A stretch of 64,000 nt of DNA from Acanthornis magna (lineage: Eukaryota > Chordata > Aves > Passeriformes > Acanthizidae), in NCBI GenBank assembly GCA_036785705.1, contig JAWUZG010000052.1, forward strand, positions 1,922,001 to 1,986,000, written 5' to 3'. The notes beneath the pieces were generated by a model. It saw only the letters and a program-made list of their open reading frames with translations. It did no database searches and was not told the DNA's origin. Positions within the stretch are counted from its first letter, which is position 1, and every line of letters begins with the position of its first letter. Positions 1-12,330 of this stretch are shown in pieces. A program made the translations under genes and the position numbers.

Positions 1-2111
1 TAGGCAAATTTAGGATACCTTTTCTCCTCATTAACACTTTCTTCTGCTCTGTCAGGGTCTTTATTATAACACAGCCTGTGTTTCCAGCTTGTTTAGCAAG
101 ACTTGAGAGCATATTTGGTCCCATAAAACAAGGCGAATGACTCCTTTTTTATTTCTTGGTATTGACACACTGGTTTTGAGACTTTCTGTAATGAATAAAA
201 TAGGCTAATGTCTTCAACCTGAGATTATCTTTGGAGGTATTCATAGGCAGCTTAGTTTTGTATCATGTCAGTACCTCATGCCTGCTTATCTTTAATTTTG
301 GACTTTTGTCAAAATCTAAGGTATATCCAGTGTGATGTATAGATATAAACACTAGACTGCTGACCAAAAGCTTTCAGATTATCTGTGAATGTCTGTTATA
401 ATGTACTTCAAGGACTCCTCTTTGTGGGGCTGCCGTAGAAGTGGTGACCATCACTATATGAAGATAATTTGCCTATGCCTTCTGTTCTTGTGTCTGATTC
501 ATGCCAAAGCACCTTGGAGCCCTGGGGGATAAAGTACAATCTTTCAGAAAATCAAATGTCATAAATACCTTGAGAAAGTCAGAAAACTCAAATGTCATTT
601 TGGTGAAAGCATATGTCCCACAGAGATTGTTGAATTTACACAGACATGAAAACTTTTTTACTAAGATCGACCACCAAGAGTCCTCCTAAACGTAACACCT
701 CAGATGCAGGTGTAATATTTTTAACGTTAATTTAATTCTTTTAGTGAGGCACAGGTTTCCTGCCCTCTAAAATAACAGGTGCAGCTTTTCAGCCTTGTCC
801 TGCAATTCTTACTGCAAAGAAGCCTATGAATCTCCACTTTTAACTCTCCCTGGCTGACTCTCCACACAGCATGAAGATGTTATAGCCTGTTACAGCTATG
901 GTTATCATGCTAACAGCCTACCTATTCCCAGCAGTACGCCTTTTAAAGCTCTTCTCAAGTCTCATCTTCAACAAAGCTAGTTTTATTAAGAACATCAGTA
1001 AGATGCACTTTCAATCCAAAATGATTTTGCTCTATACTAGTCCTAATACACATCGCATCTTTTCTAGTTTTATTTACATGCACAGCTGAGACATACATTC
1101 CTTCAAGGAATATAAGTCTTCCCTCACATTTAGCTTGTTTACTCTTCTAATACCTGTAGTTCTTCTACTGAAGATTCCAGAACGCTTCTATCAACAGAAT
1201 GGCTTCTGTATTAGCATCCATCTTAAAAGTTTTAAATGTTCCATTTCATTTCTGGTAGTTGATCCAAACTATGTCACAACTCTCTCTGCCCCCTTACAGG
1301 GCACTTTCTTAACACTGTGCTATCCACAGACAAATGTAATGATGGTGAAATGATGGTTTGAAATTTTTGAAAAGTGGCAAAATCTATTGCAGCTTATTCC
1401 ATTTTCCAATATACCCGACATTTTTTTAGTTTGTGCAGGTCTTCAACTTTACTCCATGTACTATTCTTGTTTTTGTCTATATTTTCTATGATTTTCCAAC
1501 TCTCAGCATTATGGATTCTAGACCACATTTATTCTATTATCACCAATACCCTCCATATGCTTTATTTTGAAAGGAGTCACCTCTTTTTCTTGGAAAATTA
1601 ACTCTGTCTCTGGTAGCAGTTTCTAAGTGGCTTTGTTACATCCATAATCCAATCTCTTAACAGAGTTCAATGAAAAAACTGCAATACTGACTTTTCAGCT
1701 TCTTCTTTATGAGGTTTATTTAAGTATGCTCACACTCTTTTTTAAATCCTTTGAAAATATTTCATATTTATATAGCGTATGACACATCCTTTTCACTTCT
1801 GAAGCACACTTTCGTAGTCAATAGCTGACTTAGATGCCAGCAAACTTAATTTGGAAAAACAAAACCTTTTGAATTACATTTACTGTAGCAAGTGATTCCC
1901 AGCAGCCAATGTTTACAGCCTAAAAATTTTGTGTATTTCTGTCAGTTACCGTATTTCTAGACAGTTTCAGTTCAGGTTCCTGCAGTTATCATATCACAAA
2001 AATGCTGGGGAATTGGAGCATTTCCAGTGACATCTCATCACCTCTGACAGTTCAGCACTTGTCTGAGCAGTACCTCTGGGCCATCTTTCACAGGTTTGCC
2101 AACTACTGGGT
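1..2111. other. Unannotated AT-rich non-coding DNA
   Basis: No recognisable gene, RNA gene or repeat family was seen here. The short open frames are isolated, begin at arbitrary ATG codons and show no recognisable domains. The region is consistent with intronic or intergenic vertebrate DNA. Confidence 0.6.
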
Positions 2112-2200
2112 GTCTCGGTGTCCCTGCTCATGGCAGGGGGTTGGAACTAGATGGTCTTTAAAGCTCCTTCCAACCCAAACCATTCTACAATTCTGTGATA
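2112..2200 (+). mobile_element. CR1 LINE 3' end fragment (sense)
   Basis: The segment carries the typical avian CR1 3' untranslated tail: a TGGCAGGGGGTTGGAACTAG block, then a TCCTTCCAACCCAAACC block, ending in decayed ATTCTATGATT-like units (positions about 2181-2200). CR1 is the dominant LINE of birds, and most copies are severely 5'-truncated, as here. Only the last ~90 bp remain, so no coding capacity is left. Orientation is sense on the plus strand because the terminal octamer-like repeats lie at the right end. Confidence 0.92.
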
Positions 2201-3994
2201 CATATATGTGGCAATTTAAGAATTTCTGTTACAAGATATACCTCCTTGGCAGCTGTATTGGGTTCTCTATAGAAAGGATTTGCTTTGGTCTTTCCTAGTT
2301 ATCCATGAAGCCATAACACCTCTACTGGGATATGGATATTTTATAACTCGCTAGCAGTAGTCCAGAACCAACTAGTGTGATCTGTCTGGAGGGAGCTCTC
2401 AGAAACTTCAAAAGAGTGCAGAATATATCAAATCACCTCTTGCAATTACTTGGTAAGACTGTGTTGTGCTCTTTTCTGATGATAAAGCAAAGTGATAGTT
2501 GCAGTCGCTTAAAGACAAAATGGTCTGGGCTCCAACCACCATGGGTTCCTTCTATCACTGCTGTGTCTCGAGAGAGCATTTAAAATCTATTTTTTAAATT
2601 TTTTTTTGCATTTCCTTTGATTGCTAAAATTTCTCTCAACAATACGAGCAGATGAAAATTCTCACAGCCCACAATTGTCCATATTGGCAAGACTTTAAGC
2701 ACAATGCAGAGCATACATGATGAATTGTCTCATAGGGACAGTGTTAGATAACATCTTATATTTTGGATTATGAGCTGATGAGATATGACTCATCAGTTTA
2801 TCTCACTGATTATGATTTCACTACTACCTTCTGTTTCCCCAGCTGTTGTACTCCCTGGTAGCTGCTTACCTCAGACTGTAAGACCTTTGGGGCATGAAGT
2901 GCCTTTCAGGAACTGTTGTATCATTTCAGACCAATCCGTGTCACAAGTTACCCTCTCCACTAATGTAGAAGAAAATAAGTGGTCATATCAGCACTTAGCA
3001 TTGCATGTTAGCTGTCCTCAAAATCTAACTTCATTTTTATTATTTACTGAAGGACCTTTCTCCTGAAAGCATGTTTTACTATCACCTTGGATCTTGCAGA
3101 GAGTAAGACCCTGATCTTACAAAGTCCCTCAGAAGTTCCAAACTGCACTTTTAACGGGTTAAAGTGGAATGACCCAAAAGCCCAACACACCTCACAACAA
3201 TGTTAAAGAAGGGAGGAGCTCAAGGAACTCAGAGGATTCCGAATCAATTAATTTTAATGAGGTGCAGCACTGCATAACAGAAAAGATCTCAAGTGCATTT
3301 TTGTAAGGACCAGTTTCAAAAGTCAGATTTCAAAGTCTAGATTTCAAAACAGCACAAGAATTTCTATAATACATCCTTAAGAGCACTTTTGCAAATAGAC
3401 AGGTTACATTTCCATTTTCATTTCATCTTTCCTGGACTTTGAACTTCTTTCCCTCTCCACTTCCTTTTCCTTATCCAGATATACTGAAAGTTCTTTAAAA
3501 TTTTCTGGGGATTTCTTCGGTCCCTACTTCAGAAAATTTACATGCCTTTTTTTTTTTTTTTCTAAATTTTTCTTTTCCTCCGTCTGATTTACAGCTCTTT
3601 TGCTACTGTCATCTCTTGTAAGTATCCATAAGGTACAATAACTTTCTATGCCTCAAGGCTTTTAAGACTTCTATTTAAAGAATTTTCTGGTGATAGACTT
3701 GGTTACTACAAATTTGGGAAATAAGAAGATGCACTTTCCTGCCAGAACAGTAAAATTGGGTATGACCAGCTGAAGCTCTTAGTGGTCTAAAACTGGTCTC
3801 ATTAACTGATGACCCAATATACAATCAAACTTTCCAAAGCATGTTTCAATTCAAATTTCAGACACTATAAAGGTTCATTTTAGACTTATCAAACTGAAGC
3901 ATACCCTACTAGAATCCTATTCTGCATACAAGAAAATTACCTACTGAAGTTCTCATCTGCCCATGTTGCACATATCTACAAGGTCATCAGCAAT

Positions 3995-3998
<4 letters not shown>
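2201..3998. other. Unannotated non-coding DNA
   Basis: No gene is recognised. A T15 tract lies at 3547-3561. A short stretch at about 2872-2910 (ACTGTAAGACCTTTGGGGCA) resembles a phrase common in ancient amniote L2/SINE tails, but it is too short to annotate on its own. Confidence 0.5.

Positions 3999-4030
<32 letters not shown>
3999..4030 (+). repeat. Poly(A) tract, 32 bases uninterrupted
   Basis: A pure run of 32 A residues preceded by TTT. It is the longest mononucleotide run in the window. It could be a simple repeat or the tail of an unrecognised retrocopy on the plus strand; the preceding few hundred bases do not resemble any mRNA I know, so the simple-repeat reading is preferred. Length in the assembly may be unreliable. 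Confidence 0.95.
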
Positions 4031-4033
<3 letters not shown>

Positions 4034-5035
4034 TATAATATGCTCAATGCCTGCAAACATTCATATTCCTGTAATATTTTGCTGTTTATGAAAATATTCA
4101 CAGTAGCATAAGAGAGATTTAACCTAGAAAACTGATATACACTAAATTTGAGTCAATAACTAGCTGGTGAGAATTAAGATTAAATTGGGTTAATAATCTA
4201 TTCCATGTTTGCAGATTATATATTGCTGATACTTTTGCTGTCTAGTATTAACTATGAAAACATCTGATACTAGCTAATGCTGCAGACAAAAAAATGCCTT
4301 AAATACATTAAGTATCTGATCCATTGTATTTAATCTTGTATTCCCAGGTCCTCTGATATAAATTGTGGCACTCTTCTGAGTCTTGTGAAAAGGAGACAGT
4401 AATGCCTAGCCTCATAATGGTAGAGCTACAGTGATATGTTTTGTAATGGGCAAAATCTTGTTGCTACCTAGCATTTTACAGAACATTGTGAAAAATATTG
4501 CAGGAATTATTGGGGGGTTTTTTTTGGTTAAAATTGTAACACCATCTTAGAATGACAATCTGCCTTCCCAAGTTCCATCTGGAGTTTCCCTTGAATAAAT
4601 ATTCCTTTCTTCTCAAATTTGTGAACTAAATTATTCAATGATTTTGCTTTGTGATGTTAAACAGCTGTTGTGTTTCACCCCTAAAAGCACATTTCATTGA
4701 CGCCTGAAGCAATTCTTTCATTTAAGCTTGATTTTAAAAATGTCCTCTGTACCTTGAGCTAAATGCAATATATGCATAATAGAAAATACTGTATATTTTA
4801 TCACCTGTGTTGAAAGCAAGATCTTTGCAGATGACAGATTTTATTAATCCCACAGATGCCACTGAAAAGGTTTTTAATATAACAGTGTTCCGGAAAAGCT
4901 TAAACCAAATCAACAGACATTTTGTGGTCATTTTATGGACATTTTCCAGCGGTAGTCCATAGACTAAGGGAACAATATCTGTGCATTAAAGCAAAGAATG
5001 GGAAAGGGTGGGGGGAGGGGGAGAGTGGGAAGAAG
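4031..5035. other. Unannotated non-coding DNA
   Basis: No gene or repeat recognised. A G-rich purine stretch (about 4996-5040, GGGTGGGGGGAGGGGGAGAG) lies directly before the CR1 fragment that follows. Confidence 0.5.
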
Positions 5036-5505
5036 CAGGGAGTTTGCAGATGACACCAAGTTGGGTGGAAGTGTTGATCTGCTGGAGGGCAGGAGGGCTC
5101 TGCAGAGGGATCTGGACAAGCAGGAGAGGGCCAAGGCCAGTGGTGTGAGGTTCAATAAGGCCAAGTGTTGGGTCCTGCCCTTGGGTCACAACAAACCCAG
5201 GTAATGCTACAGGCTGGGGCTCAGTGGCTGGAAAGCTGCCTGGTGAAAAAGGACTTGGGAGTGCTGTTTGAAGACTGCTGAACATGAGCCAGCAGTGTGC
5301 CCAGGTGGCCTGGAAGGCTGATGACATCCTGACTTTTATCAGAAACATTACAAGAGGCTGTGCAGGGACGTAGTGGAGTCACCATCCCTGGAGGTGTTTA
5401 AAAGATGTGTAGATTGGCATGGTTTACTGGTGGGCTTGGCGGTTAACAGCTGGACTTGATGATCTTAGAGGTCTTTTCCAACCAAAGTGATTCTACGATT
5501 CTGTT
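5036..5505 (+). mobile_element. CR1 LINE fragment: reverse-transcriptase C-terminal part plus 3' tail (sense)
   Basis: The plus strand encodes a recognisable CR1 ORF2 fragment: the residues FADDTKLGG (5041 onward) are the FADD version of the reverse-transcriptase catalytic YxDD box, followed by [16 protein letters not shown] and RFNKAKC. The frame is open until 5204 and then breaks. At about 5345-5365 the element jumps, through an internal deletion, to the end of ORF2 (ATCCCTGGAGGTGTTTAAAA) and the 3' tail, which ends at ATTCTACGATTCTGTTA. An internal deletion and several frame breaks make it a dead copy. The overlapping minus-strand frames are shadows. Confidence 0.93.
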
Positions 5506-8500
5506 ATCCCAGAGAAATAAAGGAGTTGTTTTTCTGGGAAAACACCTACTTGTACATATTGATGAGAAATTTCCCAGGGGCATATTTTGCCTTCAGAGAG
5601 TCATACATAAATCAAAGTGATTCCAATAGAAATTGGTTGCTTTTACTGGAGCAGCAGTATTCCAGAGACTTCTATAGACATTCCACAGCTAGATTTGGCT
5701 TTAAAATCCACATTTTACACTTGAATCAGCAATTTTAGCTTCCAGATCTGACAAAGTCATCCACAGGAAAATAAAATCTCCCATGAAGAGCTGGAGCCTG
5801 GCAGAGTGTCCTAGAAAGAGTATTAGTTTGCTTTCCAATACCCTTCCCCAGGCATCTGCTCCAGGCCACTCTCAGAGCCAGGACGCTGAAAAGGAGGGAC
5901 ATTTGTTCTAACCTAGTAGAAGTGCTCCTAATTTGGCATGCAATGAAGATTTTTTTAAATTAGAATTAGTGTGGCTCAGAGAACAGTGAAAGGAATCATC
6001 ACAATTTTCTCATTTTTCTTATATTTATCATTCCCTCTAAGATATCAACACTGAAGTCCAAGTATTTGATTTGGCTCCTTCTAAATACAATAATTTCATT
6101 TACAAGAGGGACGAGGCCAGCATTAAGATCTGTCTGCATGAAACCTTCAGTCAGTGATAATACCAGCTGATCTAGCCTCCAAGTGATCCACTAAATCAGA
6201 TACTTGACTTCTGGTTAGGAAAAACCAGCTAGACGTAAAGCATGACTAACATGTTCTCCTGCTCACTGTGACCTGTTGTTTTGCTTGAATTGCTTGGCCT
6301 TTAGGACTCAAAATATGCTTCCCTTCTTCTTCCTAACTTTTACAACAGCATCATTGTATGCCTGTAGCTAGTTTCCATCTTTGGAGCTGCGCTTCACCAA
6401 TGCGAGAAGGACCCCAAAATTGCTCGAGACAGGAAATGAAACCCTCTGTTATATGAAAATGGAAAGGGAAGGAAACGAAATGGTCTACAGACACTGTTAC
6501 ATTCCTTTCAGGAAGTTTCACACAGTGAATATAATGCACTATCTAGCAGGTGAGCCAAAGGAATGGAAATCAGATTTACTGTGTTCTCTGATGTTTCCAA
6601 TAACACTGATGTAGAAGATACTCATGGGAATTTTGTTAAGACTCTCTGTGGCTGTGGTCGGTCCATTTGTATAATAATACTAGTGCTTGCAAATATCTCT
6701 GAAAAGTTCATATTTAAGACCCGGAATTGTAACCTGGGGACTATTATTAACTTGGTTACTTAGACACATCACTGTGATCCTCAAGCAGCTCCAAGCTGAA
6801 TTCCCCTTCACATCCTAGTGAGTCTTTCTTTTCAATTTCTAATGACTCTGAAAGAGCCATGCATAATAAATACATGGTTCACAGACAGCTACTTAGCCTG
6901 CTGTCTAACAAATCTCTAATTTGTTATCTAGTAAATATAGCAACACTTAAAATACAGAGACTCAATCAATGAATCTCTCTCCCTGTCTCATGTATCTGGA
7001 ATACACAAAATGCTGCTCTTCATGGGCCAGCCACTCAATATGTATGTATATTACAGTATATATACATGAACCATCTGTTAAAAAAAGTACAAAGAGCACT
7101 AAAATGCTGAAGAAAAACATATTATTTCCTTTTCTCTCCTTGTCTCCTCTCCTGTGATGTCCTATGACTGCCCCTCAAAAGGGAAAACAAGGGAGTCAAT
7201 TATCTGCGGTCTGATTTCAGTGTGTGCTATCCTTTATTTTATTACAAGAGGACCAGGTAACCCTACTTCAGATTGAAAGGACAAAATTCCATGCCACATA
7301 TGTAAATATTGTAATCCTTTGTGACAGATGCTGTGAGTTACAAGATAAAAAGGAGGAAGATACAAAAGCTAGTAATCACAAATGGGTTATTTACAGGTTA
7401 TCCAGTCTCGGTATGGAATTCAACCAAAATATTTGCTTATATTCCTGAAAGAGCATTATAACACCCCAAATAAGTTTCATTTTAAGGACCAGACAAAAAA
7501 ACCTCTAGCGGTCCCTGTCAACCTCAACCATTTTGTCATCTGTGTGGTAGCATCTCCTGAGTGCCCAGTGACAGGTTGAGACTCTGTGAGTTTAGAGTAA
7601 ATTTTTGGAATAATAAATATTTAATATTTTATATAATTGGAATACTGAAATCAAGAAATCTGTATCTTGCAGCTACTGACTACCCCTACCAGTGAATTTA
7701 TTTAGTAGGAATTTTGCAATTCTCTGCTTATGGTAATGAAGACATTGTACAGTACCTGACAAAACACATTAAAGTTAGAAAACGCTGCCTTAAGTGCATA
7801 GTAGAGACTCTTTTGGGGTTGATAATTTTATCTCACTATTTGGTTTCATTACATCGAATCAATCATCTCCAGGGGGTTGGTTTTAGACAGCTCAGAAATT
7901 CCTGGTTTGAGGAGTACACTGAATATTTTTCTGGGTTTTAATCTGCATCGATGGGTGATCCTTCCCCTCTGTTTTGTTTTAGTTTTGAAATAGAAAATAA
8001 GAAAGCTTGTCAAAGCCTTTGTTTTGTCTGGCTTCATGTCAAACCCATGTAGAATTCGGCATTCGGGGTGTATTTTCATAAAGTGACCTGGATTTCATGA
8101 GATTAAAAAGATTTGTCAGCTTTCAGAAGATGCACAGCTGAGATATCAGTTTGTAATTATATCTGGAACATGGTCATCAGTTGAGCTTACGTTTCATTGA
8201 AACCATCGTTCTCAGCACTGTGTCTTTAAAACAGTAAGCTTTGCCAAAGAATGTTGCAACTGATCAGTTTGAGACTAAAAAGGATACTAAAACACATTAA
8301 ATGAAAAAACCAACATAACTACCCAGCCTAATCAAACTCTTTCCTCCATTTATTCTGCGACTCTCAAAATACTCAACAGTTTTCTGCAATGACACCAGCC
8401 ACCTCTTCAGCAATCAGTACTTCCCCAAATCTCTCAAAAAGGCTGACTGTTGGGAGGGAAAATGCAAGAGAGAATAATATTTAAAAAAACACAGCAAACC

Positions 8501-11420
8501 AGGCATGCTTTTGCAGTGTTGGGGTTTTGGGTATTGGAATAAAGAATAACTATAGCATTGATAAGCAACTAAGAGACACTTAGGAACATTTGATATATGA
8601 ACTCTCACAGAGTTTTCTTTTCTCAAAAGGACATAAATACCACTGATAATGAATCAACTTCAGTTCCAAAATCCTTTAAGTGTTTTGTTTTACTTCTGTC
8701 TATATTTGGGTTTTTGTAATCTCTTTAGAGAAGATAAAGATAAAAATCTCTGATGATTTCGATATAAATAATTACATGATGAAAGCCTGATTTCATAGAA
8801 ATAGTCTCATAGAAATAATGAGATACAGAGTGGATGGTGACTAAAATGTTTCTAAAGTTCTGAAGATGGACCTCAAAATTTTGATGTGGTAAGGAGAGGG
8901 TTTGTGTTTATTGTATGCTACCAAAGAAGAAAGGACTTAGCTGCAACAGTTTTTCCAGGGTTTATGTAAGTATATTTGAGCCAAATCCAGCTCCTCCTGT
9001 AATTGATACAAACCCGAATTTCCATATTTGGAGAAGTTTATCAGATGTATTTAACAGGAAGTGAAACTAAATAAGATTGTTGATTACATGGACACAGCTA
9101 TAAAATGTGGAGTGTTTTAATGCTGATGTGGTGAGATTAGGGAGCTATTAGTGAAATCCCCATTTAAAAGTATTGTGTCCATGAATTGTATGTGGTGGGA
9201 ATCTCTACACCCTGGAGAAAACTAGTCAGCATTGAGTTAAACATACACATCTATGTTTAAAATAGAAACACTCACATATATATATATGTATATATCCGTT
9301 TTATGATAGACAAGAGGAAGCCAGACGAGAGTGCAAATATAACTTTTGGCACAGAGATCAGGTCAACCCAAACAGACTAAAATTAGTTGATAATTTTCCA
9401 AGTATAGATTTACATATAAAAAGAACAAAGCAGTTCAATTCTACATTTGCTGACTAGAGACCTATTTATCCCAGAGGAAAGAGAAATTCTTGCATATGGC
9501 TGTTGTCCAAAGTATTATAATTAGGAGAAACTAAACGAGATTTTACTTTGGTCATGCAAAAGGATCTAGTTCTCCTTTTGGCTTTTACCTGATGAGAAGA
9601 TTGAAAATTCTGTATCTAGTCAACTTAAAATATTGAGGATCCAATAAAAAGATTTAGAGTAGGAAAAAATGGTATTTCTTATTAGGAAACTTGTTTGGGG
9701 TTGATTTAATTTCTGGTTTAGGCATCAAGGTTCTGCTGTCTAGTAATTTTGATAGCAAGTTGTGTTTGACATCCTATCCTGCAGTTACATTTTGCCACGA
9801 AAGATATCTTTCTTCATCACTGGATGTGTGATGCAAACTGAATGTTGTAGGCTTTGGTTAGCTATGTAACGAGGTATGGTGTTTTCAGTGTTCAGCCCCT
9901 TCTCCTTTTTATGAAAAATAGTTTCTAGAAAAAAAACAAAACAAAACCACAACCGAAAACCAAACAAATATATTTCCCCTGCTTTAGACAAAAACAAAAT
10001 TAAGAGTACAAGAAAGGTCATATTCATTTTTCTTTGAAACATGGTTTCTTTCTTCATATGGTTTCAGGCAAATCCCTCCCACAGTAGAAATGAATTATGA
10101 GATTCTAAGTCAGGATTGATTTTTGAGGACCAGCCCGCATTCTTCAGCACCCTTGAATCAAAAGGTTAAAACAGCAAATGACTTGTAACAAGAAGGAGTA
10201 ATTATGGATGTCCTACTTTATCCACACTAGACATTAATTGTAAATCCTCTCATTGATAGCAAGTGCCTGATCTGACTGAAGTCTAGGAAAGAGCTGCCAA
10301 GGACTTCAGAAGTTATTAAATGAGTATATAGTTATAGCACATGGCAAGGAAAGAATATACTTCAGATACAAGTTTTTTATTAATTTGGGAAGATAATTAG
10401 CCTTCTTCCTCCCAAGCCTGCAATGATAAAAATCAAAGGATTTGAATTAATCTTCCTCTGTAAGAAATGACATGTCTTCTATTCCTAATTACAGTTAGGA
10501 GAGGAAACATGCTCTCCTATCCCCATCTTCTGTCTCTGTCTTACTACGTTTTCTTGTGGAAGTATACTTTAGTGTGTTTCACCGTGGTTTATTTGTTATT
10601 TAAGAAATGAGACACCATACTCTTACACACCTTATGTGTAAGTGTCATGAAGTCTTTGGCTGAAAATCTTACTTAAATGCAAAACAAGAAAATAAGCCTC
10701 CTTGGAATCATCCCAGCAATATGTCAAAAGCAGAGGACAGCTGAGGAGAAGGGTGTTGTGTATGTGAAGGAGAAACTACAGTTTTGGCTTTTTTCCTCTG
10801 TGTTACTTACGCACACAAAAACACACGCACAAACACCGGGGAGGGCATCACAGAAGAAGTGGGAGAACTTATGTTTGCTATACCTCAGCAAAATCTAATG
10901 CTGGTTGGCCAGGCTGAAATAATTTATAAAGGAAAAAACATCCATGACATAGTCAATAAGCCCTTTTGTAGGTTCATTCTAGAGCATAGGTAAAGTCAAG
11001 TCAAGGGAAAAATTGTAAGGCAGTAAACACTTGAATGCAAAGTGGCTGACACTGAGTTACTTAAATAGATATTTTAAAGTATTTCTTTTTCCTCTTTAAT
11101 ACAAAGTTCACTCAGAAGGACAGCACATATAGAGAATTCTTCCTGACCTCAGTGTTGCAAATAAACCAAATTATTTTACCACAGACAATAATTAGACAGA
11201 GAATCATTATAAAATTCTGCTGTAAACTGTATGCTTGCTGGAGGAATAATCAAGGAGTCTCAACAGTGCTTTGCAGAATTGCTATTTCCTGTCCCTTTTG
11301 AATAAGCATTACCCATTTTCTTCATCCATCTATCAGAAAAGTTCCCATGCACATACTGAATGGATGTTTAGTATAATCTATCAAATCTCCATGCTCAGCT
11401 CATGGGAAGTGCACATCTGC
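5506..11420. other. Unannotated AT-rich non-coding DNA
   Basis: Nearly 6 kb with no recognisable gene or well-preserved repeat. Visible low-complexity pieces are an AT stretch (about 9276-9298), a C/A-rich stretch (9930-9970) and an ACAC-rich patch (about 10810-10840). Short open frames here carry no known motifs. Confidence 0.5.
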
Positions 11421-11492
11421 TTGTTGGATCTAAGGATGCTCAGATGATGATGGGGTTTGTTGGATCTAAGGATGCTCAGATGATGATGGGGT
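11421..11492 (+). repeat. Perfect two-copy tandem duplication, period 36 bp
   Basis: A unit beginning TTGTTGGATCTAAGGATGCT and ending in GATGATGATGGGG occurs twice head to tail (11421-11455 and 11457-11491) with no mismatch over 35 bp. Perfect identity implies a recent duplication, or an assembly or slippage artefact. No coding role is apparent. Confidence 0.95.
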
Positions 11493-12020
11493 CCTCAGCA
11501 AAGGGAATAAAATAGTGATCAGCTTTGTCAAAGCATCCCATATATACAACGCTACAAGCTTGCAAGCACTGTCTTATTAAGAGAATTAAGAAATGACCCT
11601 GTAAAATGTTTCCTTATTCCAGACTATGAGTGCAAGTATGTAATTTTGGCTGTACCACACAACAAAAATACATTGATTTATGCTAACTTTTACTTCCTAA
11701 GCCCAAAACACTTTATGAGCTGTGCAACATATACAAGAACATTTTCACTTAAGACTAAATGCAGCAATTTCTACGGTGGAGATCTGCATCTGTTAATTAA
11801 GGTACATGTGTAGCCCAAATTTTGTTTTACTATACCCTCATGTGCCATCTCCATACCTCAGGCTGGGAACTAAAGCAGTGAGGTTGCCATTAATCTCTCC
11901 AGGCTCAGGAATTCTCCCAGAGAGATTATGAAACTAGATTAAATCTATAGAGAGAGCTCATGGGAGTGCAAATAGTAGATGCAGGTCAAAGTCCCGTATT
12001 GAGGGAACTCCCTTTCCCTG
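11493..12020. other. Unannotated non-coding DNA
   Basis: No gene or repeat recognised in this ~0.5 kb interval between the tandem duplication and the following CR1 tail. Confidence 0.5.
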
Positions 12021-12330
12021 TCATAGAACCATAGAATGGTTAGAGTTGGAGGGAATCTATAAAGATCATTTAGTGCCAGCCCCCCTGCCATGGGCAGGGA
12101 CACCTTCCACTAGACCCATGTTGCTCAGAGCCCCATCCAACCTGGTCTTGAACACTGCCAGGGATGGGGCATCCACAGCTTCTCTGGGCAGTGCCAGTGT
12201 CAACCTGTGCCAGAACCTGACCATGCTCACAATAAAGATTTTCCTCCTAATATCTAATCTAAACCTGCCCTCTTTCAGTTTGAAGGCATTACCCGTTTGT
12301 CTATCATTTCCCCCTTATCCTAACAGGATA
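12021..12330 (-). mobile_element. CR1 LINE 3' end fragment (antisense)
   Basis: Read on the plus strand the segment starts with TCATAGAACCATAGAATGG, the reverse complement of the CR1 terminal repeats, followed by CCCCCTGCCATGGGCAGGGA and GGGATGGGGCATCCACAGCT. These are highly characteristic of an avian CR1 3' UTR and ORF2 end in antisense. The 117-codon plus-strand frame at 12046-12399 lies antisense to the element and is not a gene. The copy is truncated near 12330. Confidence 0.95.

Noticed and set aside
2872..2910. ACTGTAAGACCTTTGGGGCA phrase similar to ancient L2/SINE tails
   Set aside because: It is too short to support a repeat call without an alignment.
4986..5348. 120-codon minus-strand frame
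   Set aside because: It lies antisense to a CR1 reverse-transcriptase fragment and has no independent features.
6372..6549. 77-codon plus-strand frame ending near a CAG/GTGAGC donor-like site
   Set aside because: There is no clean acceptor in the right place (an in-frame TAG and several AG dinucleotides precede it) and no recognisable protein motif.
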